Of a stretch of DNA of 64,000 nt, positions 1 to 7,764 are shown one piece after another. The translations under genes were made by a program, and so were the position numbers. The notes below the pieces were generated by a model, which was given only the letters and a program-made list of their open reading frames with translations, ran no database searches and had not been told where the DNA came from. The stretch spans positions 3,286,001 to 3,350,000 of the forward strand of contig OZ245039.1 in NCBI GenBank assembly GCA_965224095.1, in the 5' to 3' direction. Each line of letters opens with the position of its first letter. Position 1 is the first letter of the stretch. This DNA comes from JBPEWY01 sp965224095 (GTDB lineage Bacteria; Bacteroidota; Bacteroidia; Flavobacteriales; Flavobacteriaceae).

Positions 1-384
1 TTCCTTGGTGATTTTAAGGAGTTTTTTAGTTTCCGGATCTACCTCGCCTACCTCAAAGGTATAAGCGTGATCGCCGTAAAATTCATTTTTTACCACACCG
101 CAATCAATAGAAATAATATCTCCTTCTTTCAGAGGTTCATCATTGGGAATTCCATGAACCACCTGGGCATTGGGGCTCATACAAAGTGTATTAGGAAAAT
201 CGTACAAACCCAGGAATCCGGGAATCCCTCCGTGGTCTCTGATAAAAGTTTCGGCAAGTGCATCCAAATGCAGGGTAGTTACTCCGGGTTTTACTTCCGC
301 AGCAAGCATTCCCAGCGTTTTAGATACGATCAATGCACTTTCACGCATCAATTCTATTTCCTCTTTGGTTTTAATTTTAATCAT
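1..384 (-). CDS. map: Type I methionine aminopeptidase, 5' part (3' end outside the window)
   Basis: Removes the initiator methionine from nascent cytoplasmic proteins. Only the first 128 residues are in the window; the gene runs off the left edge. The start is the ATG at 382-384, beginning MIKIKTKEEIELMRESA, which is typical of the type I family. The substrate-site histidine is seen in NAQVVHG (H78) and the first two metal-ligand aspartates in SIDCG (D94) and GDHAYTF (D105), at the same spacing as in E. coli Map (H79, D97, D108). A TATCTTTG promoter element lies immediately upstream. The longer plus-strand reading frames here are shadows. Confidence 0.95.
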   Translation of the reverse strand, partial: MIKIKTKEEIELMRESALIVSKTLGMLAAEVKPGVTTLHLDALAETFIRDHGGIPGFLGLYDFPNTLCMSPNAQVVHGIPNDEPLKEGDIISIDCGVVKNEFYGDHAYTFEVGEVDPETKKLLKITKE

Positions 385-389
385 GAGGG

Positions 390-397
390 CAAAGATA
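390..397 (-). promoter_or_regulatory. -7 promoter element for map (TATCTTTG)
   Basis: Exact match to the Bacteroidota -7 consensus TAnnTTTG on the minus strand, a few bases upstream of the map ATG. This implies a very short leader. Confidence 0.6.
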
Positions 398-489
398 CGG
401 ATTATTTGTATCGAAAAAGTTAGCGATACATAGGGTATTAATATTATCTGAAAATGAAAAATATCATGTTTTTTAAGTATTCTCTTCTT

Positions 490-497
490 TATTTTTG
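490..497 (+). promoter_or_regulatory. -7 promoter element for the CoA-transferase gene (TATTTTTG)
   Basis: Exact TAnnTTTG match ending 18 bases before the ATG at 516. It overlaps the in-frame TTG at 495, so that TTG would not be transcribed. The element therefore decides the start in favour of the ATG. Confidence 0.6.
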
Positions 498-515
498 TGC
501 TTTAAAATAATAGGG

Positions 516-1784
516 ATGAGCAAATATAAAACTGCCGAAGAAGCGGTGGAAATCGTTAAGTCGGGAGATAAAGTTTATTTACAGGCTGCCGCTGCGGCTC
601 CTACGATATTGGCAAACGCATTAACCGATCGTGCTGCGCAACTGCGCAACGTTGAGATCTGTCATTTGCATATCGAAGGAGAAGCTCGTTATGCCAATGT
701 AAAATTCAAAGAAAGCTTTCATGTAAACTCTTTCTTCCTCGGTAAAAATGTAAGGCATACATTGAAAAGCGGAAACGGATCGTATACACCGGTTTTTCTG
801 AGTGAGCTACCGCGACTCTTTCGCAAGCGTATTATTGTTTTAGACGTAGCATTTATCCATGTATCACCACCTGATAAACACGGATATTGTTCTCTGGGAG
901 TATCGGTAGAAGCTACACTGGCAGCCATAGAGAATGCCAAACAGGTGGTGGCTCAGATCAATCCGCAAATGCCCAGAACTCACGGAGACGGGATTATTCA
1001 CATATCGGAAATTGATATTCTGGTAGAAGTAGATACACCCATTTATGAACACAAGATAGGGCCCGTAAGCCCGGAAGAGGATAAAATAGGAGGTTATATA
1101 GCCGAATTAATAGAAGACCGCAGTACCCTTCAGATGGGAATAGGCTCGATTCCGAATGCTGCTCTCGGTAAATTGTACAATCATAAAGATCTGGGATTGC
1201 ATACGGAAATGTTTTCCGACGGGGTTATCGATCTTATTGCCAAAGATGTGATCAACGGAAACTACAAAGGCGTTAATCCGGGTCGGGCAATGGCCACTTT
1301 TTTAATAGGATCGAAACGTTTATATGACTATGTGGATGATAATCCGTTTATCGAGTTACGCGATGCGTCTTTTGTCAATGATGTGTCTCAGGTAAAAATG
1401 AATCCTAAAATGGTGGCTATTAACTCTGCAATTGAAGTAGATGTAACCGGCCAGGTATGTGCAGACTCTATTGGAAGCTCCATGTATTCCGGAGTAGGGG
1501 GGCAAATGGATTTTATCCGCGGTGCCTCACTTAGCGAAGGGGGGCGCGCTATTATAGCCCTGCCGTCGGTTACTAAAAAAGGGGTGAGCCGTATTGTACC
1601 TTTCCTGAATCGCGGCGCCGGTGTGGTAACTACCCGGGCCCATGTGCATTACATCATTACCGAATACGGAGTGGCATATTTATACGGAAAAACACTGAAG
1701 CAACGTGTAAAATCACTTATAAATATAGCACATCCCGATCACAGGGAAGCTATTGATAGAGCGTATTACGAGGCAACCCGTTAA
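516..1784 (+). CDS. Acetyl-CoA hydrolase / 4-hydroxybutyrate CoA-transferase family protein
   Basis: Cytoplasmic class I-like CoA-transferase that moves CoA between an acyl-CoA and a carboxylate, often acetate; the acceptor cannot be read from sequence. The 422-residue length fits the family. The catalytic glutamate lies in LGLHTEMFSDGVIDL (E231), the equivalent of Glu238 in the Clostridium 4-hydroxybutyrate CoA-transferase. The C-terminal half has the conserved GVGGQMDFIRGA and ITEYGVAYLYGKT segments. An upstream TTG at 495 is also in frame but sits inside the promoter element, so the ATG at 516 is preferred. It stands alone and is convergent with the thioredoxin-like gene, three bases away. 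An acetate or butyrate CoA-transferase role is an inference. Confidence 0.9.
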   Translation: MSKYKTAEEAVEIVKSGDKVYLQAAAAAPTILANALTDRAAQLRNVEICHLHIEGEARYANVKFKESFHVNSFFLGKNVRHTLKSGNGSYTPVFLSELPRLFRKRIIVLDVAFIHVSPPDKHGYCSLGVSVEATLAAIENAKQVVAQINPQMPRTHGDGIIHISEIDILVEVDTPIYEHKIGPVSPEEDKIGGYIAELIEDRSTLQMGIGSIPNAALGKLYNHKDLGLHTEMFSDGVIDLIAKDVINGNYKGVNPGRAMATFLIGSKRLYDYVDDNPFIELRDASFVNDVSQVKMNPKMVAINSAIEVDVTGQVCADSIGSSMYSGVGGQMDFIRGASLSEGGRAIIALPSVTKKGVSRIVPFLNRGAGVVTTRAHVHYIITEYGVAYLYGKTLKQRVKSLINIAHPDHREAIDRAYYEATR

Positions 1785-1787
1785 GGA

Positions 1788-2390
1788 TTATTGCGCATAC
1801 GAATGCTTATAGGGTTCACCACTCAATATGCTTAACATGTCTTTTTCGAGCGTCTCCACGGGGTATTCCACAATTCTGTTTATCTCTTTTCCGTCTTTGT
1901 AAAAGATAAAAGTGGGAACACGTATAATATGAAGCCCTTTTTCAAGCCCGTCCGGAGTGGTTTTGGTTCTGTCAACAGTAACCAGATCCATATTGGATTG
2001 GTCAAACTCAAGGGCGTCTAATACTTTATAGAACCTTGGGGTTTCTCGTTTACTGTCTCCGCACCAGGTGCCCATAAATACTTTAATTTGAATGTCGTTA
2101 ACGAGTGGCTTTAATTTTACCAGAGTCTTTTCATCTGTGGAATAACCCGCATAGTTTGAATCGAACCATGAAGAAAATGGCTCCTGGGCAAATCCTTCCC
2201 GATCGGCTTTTCCTAAAAGCATAACACTTTCCCGGTATGGAACCGTTTGGTTAATAGGCTCCTGAGGGGCGATTGCAACAATTTCCTCTTTTTCCGACTT
2301 TGTTTCGGTAGTTGTTTTTTGCGAACCACAGGCTGTTATTAGGGATAAACCGAACAGCAAAGCCGTTGTTCTTGTGATAAACTTTTTCAT
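1788..2390 (-). CDS. Thioredoxin-fold lipoprotein with a degenerate active site
   Basis: 200 residues. An N-terminal lipoprotein signal ends at the lipobox LITAC (C21), so the mature protein is probably anchored in the periplasm or outer membrane. The thioredoxin fold is seen from about residue 95: a strand QIKVFMGTW, then CGDSKRETPRF, then the cis-proline strand RVPTFIFYKDG. The usual CxxC is CGDS here (C110 only), so a dithiol-disulfide exchange role is unlikely without a partner cysteine. The gene lies 10 bases after gpmI on the same strand but also has its own TAAATTTG promoter element overlapping the gpmI stop. Substrate unknown. Confidence 0.85.
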   Translation of the reverse strand: MKKFITRTTALLFGLSLITACGSQKTTTETKSEKEEIVAIAPQEPINQTVPYRESVMLLGKADREGFAQEPFSSWFDSNYAGYSTDEKTLVKLKPLVNDIQIKVFMGTWCGDSKRETPRFYKVLDALEFDQSNMDLVTVDRTKTTPDGLEKGLHIIRVPTFIFYKDGKEINRIVEYPVETLEKDMLSILSGEPYKHSYAQ

Positions 2391-2395
2391 TTTGT

Positions 2396-2403
2396 CAAAT
2401 TTA
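2396..2403 (-). promoter_or_regulatory. -7 promoter element for the thioredoxin-like gene (TAAATTTG)
   Basis: Exact TAnnTTTG match on the minus strand. It overlaps the gpmI stop codon, suggesting the downstream gene can be transcribed on its own as well as with gpmI. Confidence 0.45.
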
Positions 2404-3918
2404 TATTAGCGATTTTTGAGACATTTCTTTTGGTTGAGGGAGCTCCATAAGCGCCAGTATTGTCGGGGCAATATCTCCCAATATACCACTTTTAACCTTT
2501 TTAATGTCTTTATCCACCACAATAATGGGAACAGGGTTGGTGGTATGTGCCGTATTGGGCGTACCGTCTTCATTAACCATGATATCGCAATTCCCGTGAT
2601 CGGCTATTATAATGGAAGTATATCCATTTTCAAGTGCGGTTGTTACCACTTGCTTTGCGCAGGCATCTACCGTTTCACATGCTTTTATTGCGGCGTTCAT
2701 ATCACCGGTATGGCCTACCATATCCGGATTGGCGAAATTTAGACAAATAAAATCAGCTTCCTTTTTCGCTAACTCCGGAATGATTGCACGGGTAATGTCG
2801 TAAGCACTCATTTCCGGCTGAAGGTCGTAGGTGGCTACCTTGGGAGAAGGGCATAAGATACGCTTTTCTCCGGGGAAGGGCTCCTCCCGTCCCCCGTTAA
2901 AAAAGAAGGTAACATGAGGGTATTTTTCCGTTTCGGCAATACGTATTTGCTTCTTGTTATTTTGAGCCAGTATTTCTCCAAGTGTATGGGTAACATGGTC
3001 TTTCTCATATATAACGCTGATATTTTCAAAAGTATCATCGTAGTTGGTCATAGTTACATAATACAGCGGGAGTTTATGCATATTGTATTCCCTGAAATCC
3101 TGTTGAGAAAGCACCTGCGTTAATTGCCGGCCCCGGTCTGTCCTGAAGTTAAAAAATACAATAACATCTCCTTCCTGTATGGTTGTTGTTGGCTGTCCGT
3201 GCTCATCAACCGAAATGATGGGTTTTATAAACTCATCGGTAACCCCCTGATCGTAACTATCCTGTACCGATGCCACCGGGTTGGTACTGGCGGTTCCCTT
3301 TCCGTTTACCAGCAAATCGTAAGCCAGTTTGGTACGCTCCCATCGTTTATCCCTGTCCATGGCATAATACCTTCCAACCACCGATGCCAGATGAGCTCCG
3401 GTATGCTTGCAATAATCCTGAATATCCCGTACAAAGCCCTTTCCGCTTCTGGGGTCAACATCCCTTCCGTCGGTAAAAGCATGAACAAAGACTTTTGGCA
3501 AGCCGTATTCCCTGGCAGCACTTAAAAGACCTTTCAGGTGGTCTATATGAGAATGAACACCGCCATCGCTTAATAAACCGAGAAAGTGAACATTTTTGTC
3601 ATGAGTACGGGCATACGAAAAAGCATCCGTCAGAGTTTTTTCACTGAGGAATTCCCGGTTTTTAACAGCCAGGTTAATCTTAGCCAGATCCTGATATACA
3701 ATACGGCCAGCCCCCAGATTCATATGGCCCACTTCGCTGTTTCCCATTTGCCCTTCCGGCAGTCCTACATGCATCCCATCGGTAAGTAAGGTGGCATGAG
3801 GGTATTTTTTATATAGCGAATCAATAAAAGGAGTGTTTGCCTGGTCTATGGCTGATACCTTTGGATCGGAGGCAATTCCCCAACCGTCCAGGATCATCAG
3901 GAGTACGTTTTTTGACAT
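2401..3918 (-). CDS. gpmI: 2,3-bisphosphoglycerate-independent phosphoglycerate mutase
   Basis: Interconverts 3- and 2-phosphoglycerate in glycolysis and gluconeogenesis, using two Mn ions. The 505-residue length is standard. The N-terminal metal site LDGWG (D11) and the phosphoserine loop GNSEVGHMNLGAGR (S61) are present. The insertion domain has HAFTDGRDVDPRSG and the late metal site has IIIADHGNCD. The start is the ATG at 3916-3918, with an exact TATCTTTG element 20 bases upstream. Identification is secure. Confidence 0.97.
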   Translation of the reverse strand: MSKNVLLMILDGWGIASDPKVSAIDQANTPFIDSLYKKYPHATLLTDGMHVGLPEGQMGNSEVGHMNLGAGRIVYQDLAKINLAVKNREFLSEKTLTDAFSYARTHDKNVHFLGLLSDGGVHSHIDHLKGLLSAAREYGLPKVFVHAFTDGRDVDPRSGKGFVRDIQDYCKHTGAHLASVVGRYYAMDRDKRWERTKLAYDLLVNGKGTASTNPVASVQDSYDQGVTDEFIKPIISVDEHGQPTTTIQEGDVIVFFNFRTDRGRQLTQVLSQQDFREYNMHKLPLYYVTMTNYDDTFENISVIYEKDHVTHTLGEILAQNNKKQIRIAETEKYPHVTFFFNGGREEPFPGEKRILCPSPKVATYDLQPEMSAYDITRAIIPELAKKEADFICLNFANPDMVGHTGDMNAAIKACETVDACAKQVVTTALENGYTSIIIADHGNCDIMVNEDGTPNTAHTTNPVPIIVVDKDIKKVKSGILGDIAPTILALMELPQPKEMSQKSLI

Positions 3919-3937
3919 CTGAATTACTTTATTCGAT

Positions 3938-3945
3938 CAAAGATA
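3938..3945 (-). promoter_or_regulatory. -7 promoter element for gpmI (TATCTTTG)
   Basis: Exact TAnnTTTG match, minus strand, about 20 bases upstream of the gpmI ATG. No clear -33 TTTG is seen at the usual spacing. Confidence 0.55.
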
Positions 3946-4032
3946 AGGTGTGAAAGAATATTTATAAAGCTTTTTGAAGAATAAGATGTTTAAAAGTGAT
4001 GGTTAAAACAATATCTGTAAAAAACGAGCCTT

Positions 4033-4176
4033 TTATAAGATTTTGGAACTTTTAAGCATATAAATGTCATAAGAAGGAATTAAAACCCGACCGTAAAGGC
4101 TTTTTAAATAGTTCATATTTTCTCTATTACTTCTGGGAATTGGGGTATGAAGTACTTCTTTTTGGTAATGTTTCAA
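4033..4176 (-). CDS. Possible small ORF or gene remnant (47 codons)
   Basis: Minus-strand frame starting with TTG, open back to a stop about 24 bases further upstream. It encodes a basic, protein-like peptide containing HTPIPRSNRENMNYLKSLYG and ending YDIYMLKSSKIL. There is no ATG near the beginning and no exact promoter element. Such a length can arise by chance in AT-rich DNA. I do not recognise the sequence. It could be a small protein, the tail of a decayed gene, or noise. Confidence 0.2.
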   Translation of the reverse strand: MKHYQKEVLHTPIPRSNRENMNYLKSLYGRVLIPSYDIYMLKSSKIL

Positions 4177-4237
4177 ACGGGCACTTTTATCAAATAATTA
4201 AAAAACATAGTTGATACTCAATTATTTATCTAAAACA

Positions 4238-4268
4238 CAAGCCTCCAAAAGAGGCTTGTTGTTTTTTA
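4238..4268 (+). terminator. Orphan rho-independent terminator
   Basis: Perfect 8-bp stem CAAGCCTC/GAGGCTTG with loop CAAAA, followed on the plus strand by TTGTTTTTTAAT. No plus-strand gene ends upstream within 2.4 kb, which raises the possibility of an unannotated transcript. Confidence 0.65.
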
Positions 4269-4594
4269 ATAGCCATCGAGATCTCCTCTTAGCACACATA
4301 AAATAAAGGGGAATTATCCCGTTGTGTTTTAAACGGGCACCCGGGTACGGGTTTAATATTTAAAACAGCATAGAATATTTAAAGAATATAGGGCATTAAA
4401 CCCCTACTTTTTTTAAAAGCCCAGAGATTAGCCAGTCTTTTAATTTCGTATAAATATCACGCTTTTATTCCCGGGATCTTTTTGGAATAATAATTGCACT
4501 TGTCGAATTATGTTGTTAAGATTTAAATTTTTCTAAACAATTCCTTATTTTTTACGACAATTTATTCAAAAAAACCAAACAAAACCCCGCATTT

Positions 4595-4681
4595 ATGAGC
4601 TATGTTATCAGTAGCAATATACTTACGTCTTTAAGTCCGACACAATGGGTAGTGCGCTTTGAGCACCCCGTAAAAAAGTAG
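4595..4681 (+). CDS. Short ORF forming the 5' part of a split gene (28 codons)
   Basis: ATG at 4595, stop TAG at 4679-4681; it ends WVVRFEHPVKK. The last sense codons lie on the heptamer A-AAA-AAG (4672-4678), directly followed by the stop. A -1 shift at this site reads AAA AAA GTA GTG GAA and joins the next frame seamlessly (VKKVVEFKDNYVVLLEV), giving a 121-residue product. The stop also overlaps the GTG at 4681, so termination-reinitiation is another possibility. A single-base deletion or a homopolymer error (six A instead of seven) would look the same. Confidence 0.5.
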   Translation: MSYVISSNILTSLSPTQWVVRFEHPVKK

Positions 4682-4959
4682 TGGAATTCAAGGATAACTA
4701 TGTAGTACTCCTGGAAGTTCCCGACCACAGTAATTATCCAAGAAATGTGTTCGGCGTAACTAAAGTATTCGGATTTACTACCTGGCAGGTAAGTGATAAG
4801 CTTATTAAAATAGGAGACGATCGTTATTTTAAGCTCGATGAACCATATAGAAATATCCGTCGTCTTAATGATACTCAGGTGGAACTGATTAACGCTTCGG
4901 GTGTTTGTATCTTTCTCGATGCCAAAAAGGGAAGACTGGTAAAACGCCCCAAGTATTAG
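4681..4959 (+). CDS. Hypothetical protein, 3' part of a split gene
   Basis: 92 residues if started at the GTG that overlaps the preceding TAG. It is probably the C-terminal three quarters of a 121-residue protein made by a -1 shift at 4672-4678. The sequence is rich in beta-prone segments (NYVVLLEVP, VFGVTKVFGFTTWQV, VELINASGVCIFLD) and ends in a basic tail (RLVKRPKY). There is no signal peptide or membrane helix. I do not recognise the family. The nearest neighbours are unrelated and have no operon link. Confidence 0.55.
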   Translation: MEFKDNYVVLLEVPDHSNYPRNVFGVTKVFGFTTWQVSDKLIKIGDDRYFKLDEPYRNIRRLNDTQVELINASGVCIFLDAKKGRLVKRPKY

Positions 4960-5229
4960 GAATACAGTTTCCTTGTTTTAGTACTTCGCTAAACTCTTAA
5001 AAGAAAATCTAAGGGAAATCAAGACTGACAAAATACATCAGTCTGTGCCATTTAAAGCAAAAGTTAGAAAAAAGCTACTGCTGTGTAAGGGCTATGCCTG
5101 AATTTAACAAATTACTTAATCAAAGGTTAAATTTATGTTATTTAAGAAACTTTGGTGAAACATTTTAAAAAATAAGTCGTCATTTTAATACAACGAACAG
5201 AATCTTATAACCTTAAAAAACCGTTCATC

Positions 5230-5628
5230 ATGAAAAAAACATTGTTAACCATGGCATTGGCTATTGCCACGATTTCTACAGGAATGTATGCCGCAGCAGA
5301 TCATCAAAACGTATTGGAAGACACAGCGATAAGCCTGGTCAAAGAAACTAAAAACATATCTCCGTTTTGCCTGGCCGTCGCTAAAGGAGATATTGATACG
5401 GTAAGATCTTTAATATCGCTTGGTGCGAATGTAAATGAAAAATCAAGTGGAATGACACCGAGTATGTATGCTGCTCGTTATAATCGGGTGGAAATCCTGA
5501 ATCTTTTAATAACTCATGGGGCTGACTTAAAAGTAAAATCCCGCCAGGGGTTTACCGCTAAAAAATACGCTGAACTATCCGGTGCTAAGGAGGCGCTAGC
5601 CGTAATAAATGAAGCATTGAGCAGCTAA
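5230..5628 (+). CDS. Secreted or periplasmic ankyrin-repeat protein
   Basis: 132 residues. It has a signal peptide (MKKTLLTMALAIATISTGMYA) with probable cleavage after AAA or AADH, then about two and a half ankyrin repeats from residue 45. Consensus pieces are SPFCLAVAKGDIDTVRSLISLGANVNEKS, MTPSMYAARYNRVEILNLLITHGADLK and GFTAKKYAELSG. The family binds other proteins; its partner is unknown. It ends just before a strong terminator and appears to be monocistronic. AAACTTTG, about 80 bases upstream, is a one-mismatch match to the -7 element. Confidence 0.9.
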   Translation: MKKTLLTMALAIATISTGMYAAADHQNVLEDTAISLVKETKNISPFCLAVAKGDIDTVRSLISLGANVNEKSSGMTPSMYAARYNRVEILNLLITHGADLKVKSRQGFTAKKYAELSGAKEALAVINEALSS

Positions 5629-5670
5629 AAATAGTTTGATTGGTGATGTTGGATCAGTTAGTGTTAGAAA

Positions 5671-5700
5671 AAAATCCGCTGTGGTTGCAGCGGATTTTTT
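5671..5700 (+). terminator. Rho-independent terminator after the ankyrin gene
   Basis: Stem AATCCGCT/AGCGGATT with loop GTGGTTGC, followed by a run of T. The flanking A and T runs let it work in both directions. Confidence 0.8.
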
Positions 5701-5751
5701 GTGCTCTCTAAAAAGTACGAAATTAAAATTAACTAAGAATCAGGTTGCGAA

Positions 5752-5925
5752 TTAAAAAGTATACCCGGTTATGAGTCTGTATGCAAAGGCATAGAACAGA
5801 ACCAACAGGCAAAAGAAACAAAACCAGGAAAAGCTCTTGAGAAACCAAACCACCAATCGCAATTTAGGTGTTGTATCTTTAAACGCGTCTAAATAAATTT
5901 CTTTAAAAAGTAATAATGTCCCCAT
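5752..5925 (-). CDS. Small single-pass membrane protein (57 residues)
   Basis: ATG at 5923-5925, TAA at 5752-5754. It has an amphipathic N-terminal part (KEIYLDAFKDTTPKLRL), then a strongly hydrophobic aromatic helix at about residues 28-47 (FSWFCFFCLLVLFYAFAYR) and a short tail LITGYTF. The pattern resembles the small Flavobacteriaceae proteins annotated as DUF6747, from memory only. No enzymatic function is suggested. The gene stands alone between two intergenic gaps and is convergent with the ankyrin gene. Confidence 0.7.
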   Translation of the reverse strand: MGTLLLFKEIYLDAFKDTTPKLRLVVWFLKSFSWFCFFCLLVLFYAFAYRLITGYTF

Positions 5926-6192
5926 AAGTCATGATTTAAAATTAAACTTTAATCATAGCTAGGTTGTGTAATGCATCAATTGGGGCAATGCAAAACAAGG
6001 TTAGGAGGACAATGAATACTTACCTTTTACCGGTAAGGGGGTAATATTTTCAGTGTTCTCTGTAACAAATGTATACAGACAATTACTTAAAGTTAAATAA
6101 TTAAGTTTAACCGCACAATAAATAGATAAATAGATATTTGCGTTAACCGGTGTTGAATTTCACAGGAAATAGTGCAGATTTCGTCGAATTGC

Positions 6193-6969
6193 CTAATATC
6201 CCCGATATTTTTTTATGGCATCTTTTATCTTCTGAATTCTATTCTCCGGATCGGGATGCGTGCTTTGAAATTCAGGAGTCCGGTTTGGGCCTGCTGCGGC
6301 TTTTAAGATTTTCATTACACCGATCATTTCTTCGGGTTTATAACCGGCTTTTAGCATAAATCGCACACCGAGATCATCGCTTTCCAGTTCGTCTTCCCGC
6401 CCGTATTTCATATTGATAACATTGGCAATTACAGCCGCCATCTGAGTCATTCCCTGACTCTCGCTTCCTACAGCCACACCACTTAAAATACCCTGCGTTA
6501 ATCCCTGCTTTGCAATCCTGTCTGCCGAATGCCTTCCTAAAACATGACCTATTTCATGCCCGAGAACACCTGCCAGCTGATCTTCGTTTTCCAGTTTGGA
6601 AAAGAGTGCATAGGTAATAAATATCTGTCCTCCCGGAAGAGCAAAGGCATTGATGGTACGCTCATCTGCCAGCAAATGAAAATCATATTTATAAGGCGTT
6701 TCCCGTGCTACGCTGTGCGATACCAATTTATTACCTACGGCATCTACCAATGCCTGATACCTGCTGTCGGGATGTAAACCTCCGTGCTGGGCGGCCATTT
6801 CGGGGGCACTTTGTAAGCCGATGGCTATTTCCTGCTCCGGAGTTAAAGAAATATGCTGTTTTTTTCCGGTAAACTGATTTACTTCAGCAGAAGAACAATA
6901 TTTAAAGACTGCAAAAAGTACGATTGCAGCACCAATTAAAAGTCGTATTTTAAAACTACCACCTCTCAT
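6193..6969 (-). CDS. M48-family zinc metallopeptidase, membrane anchored
   Basis: 258 residues. An N-terminal hydrophobic segment (residues 9-23) acts as an anchor or signal. The zinc and catalytic motif HEIGH is at residues 138-142 (GVLGHEIGHVLGRHS), and the third ligand is the glutamate in EDELESDDLGVRFM. This is the short M48 form (Oma1/BepA-like core) without TPR repeats, probably acting on envelope proteins from the periplasmic side. The C-terminus has the usual STHPDPENRI segment. There is no operon partner; the M15 gene downstream of its start is separated by about 60 bases. Confidence 0.93.
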   Translation of the reverse strand: MRGGSFKIRLLIGAAIVLFAVFKYCSSAEVNQFTGKKQHISLTPEQEIAIGLQSAPEMAAQHGGLHPDSRYQALVDAVGNKLVSHSVARETPYKYDFHLLADERTINAFALPGGQIFITYALFSKLENEDQLAGVLGHEIGHVLGRHSADRIAKQGLTQGILSGVAVGSESQGMTQMAAVIANVINMKYGREDELESDDLGVRFMLKAGYKPEEMIGVMKILKAAAGPNRTPEFQSTHPDPENRIQKIKDAIKKYRGY

Positions 6970-7032
6970 AGCGTATGATATTAATAGATTATAAAAATAT
7001 TAAAAATTATAGGATTCAACGGTTTTAGCAAT

Positions 7033-7764
7033 TTACAAAAGATATGGATTTATATCCAAAATATTCTCGTGAATGTAAGTATCTATAAACCCGGCTGAGA
7101 AATATGAACTTCCTTCAAAATTCTCATTCTTGAGAAGTTTCATAATATTAAGCTTCCGGTACTGTTTAAGCATAGGTTTTGAAATAGGAGCATAACTGTA
7201 ATGCCAGGGCTCGTATTTAAAACCTTTGCGTTTGGGATGATCTGTATAAACCAAATGAAAACCGTAAATATCGGCATAGGCATCCATCCATTCCTTTAGC
7301 CTTACAAAGGGGCCTTCTCCTTCAAATTTTTCCGGAACCAGTAAATCGCCGGATGCTTTGATATTGGCATCGGTGATATCTATATCGGTACCCCAGTGAT
7401 GCCTGGATGTTCCCGGAATGGTTGAATATTCAATTATTTTCTCAATGGCCTTTTTGGGTGATAAACCGTCTCTTTTATAATTATTGAATTTTCTTTCCCA
7501 AATGGCTTTTTGCCTGTCAAAACTTCGATAACCGGAAACAACCCGGATATGTATCCCCTCTTCTTTAGCCGCTTTTTGCATGTCGGTAAAAGCATCGAAT
7601 ACCTCTTCCCTGAGGTTCATGTCATTTCCGAAAGTATTGGGATTCCCTTTTCCCATAAGCTCTTTTACAGTGTATTCTTTTTCTTCTTGAAAAGCCATAG
7701 CAGGTATACTGGCCAATGTTATTCCGGTAAGCGAAGCCGATTTAATAAAAGTTCTACGTTTCAT
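7033..7764 (-). CDS. M15-family D-alanyl-D-alanine carboxypeptidase, Tat-exported
   Basis: 243 residues. The N-terminus MKRRTFIKSASLTGITLASIPAMA is a clear twin-arginine signal (RRTFIK), so the enzyme should be exported folded. The catalytic domain carries the VanY/LAS motifs SGYRSFDRQ, SRHHWGTDIDITD (zinc His and Asp) and EPWHYSY (zinc His), fitting a peptidoglycan DD-carboxypeptidase. A tatA gene is in the same window at 13.7 kb. It appears monocistronic. Confidence 0.93.
   Translation of the reverse strand: MKRRTFIKSASLTGITLASIPAMAFQEEKEYTVKELMGKGNPNTFGNDMNLREEVFDAFTDMQKAAKEEGIHIRVVSGYRSFDRQKAIWERKFNNYKRDGLSPKKAIEKIIEYSTIPGTSRHHWGTDIDITDANIKASGDLLVPEKFEGEGPFVRLKEWMDAYADIYGFHLVYTDHPKRKGFKYEPWHYSYAPISKPMLKQYRKLNIMKLLKNENFEGSSYFSAGFIDTYIHENILDINPYLL

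Larger units (their letters stand above)
3946..4594. other. 650-base region with little coding signal
   Basis: AT-rich stretch between gpmI and the small split gene. It holds a strong plus-oriented terminator hairpin (4238-4268) with no recognised gene ahead of it, a 10-base direct repeat AAACGGGCAC at 4175-4184 and 4331-4340, a GC-rich patch around 4318-4350 that can form short hairpins, and a 47-codon minus-strand frame at 4033-4176. No tRNA or known riboswitch pattern was recognised. Confidence 0.5.

Noticed and set aside
67..433. Two plus-strand frames of 87-118 codons at the left edge
   Set aside because: They are shadows of methionine aminopeptidase on the minus strand, which has clear motifs and a promoter.
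2416..3789. Several frames of 60-133 codons opposite gpmI
   Set aside because: Antisense shadows; translations have no domain pattern and gpmI is certain.
5023..5043. GACTGA/TCAGTC hairpin upstream of the ankyrin gene
   Set aside because: Six base pairs, no T run, and no evidence for a terminator or riboswitch.
6150..6359. Plus-strand 69-codon frame at the 3' end of the M48 gene
   Set aside because: Almost wholly antisense to the M48 coding region with no own promoter beyond a weak near-match.
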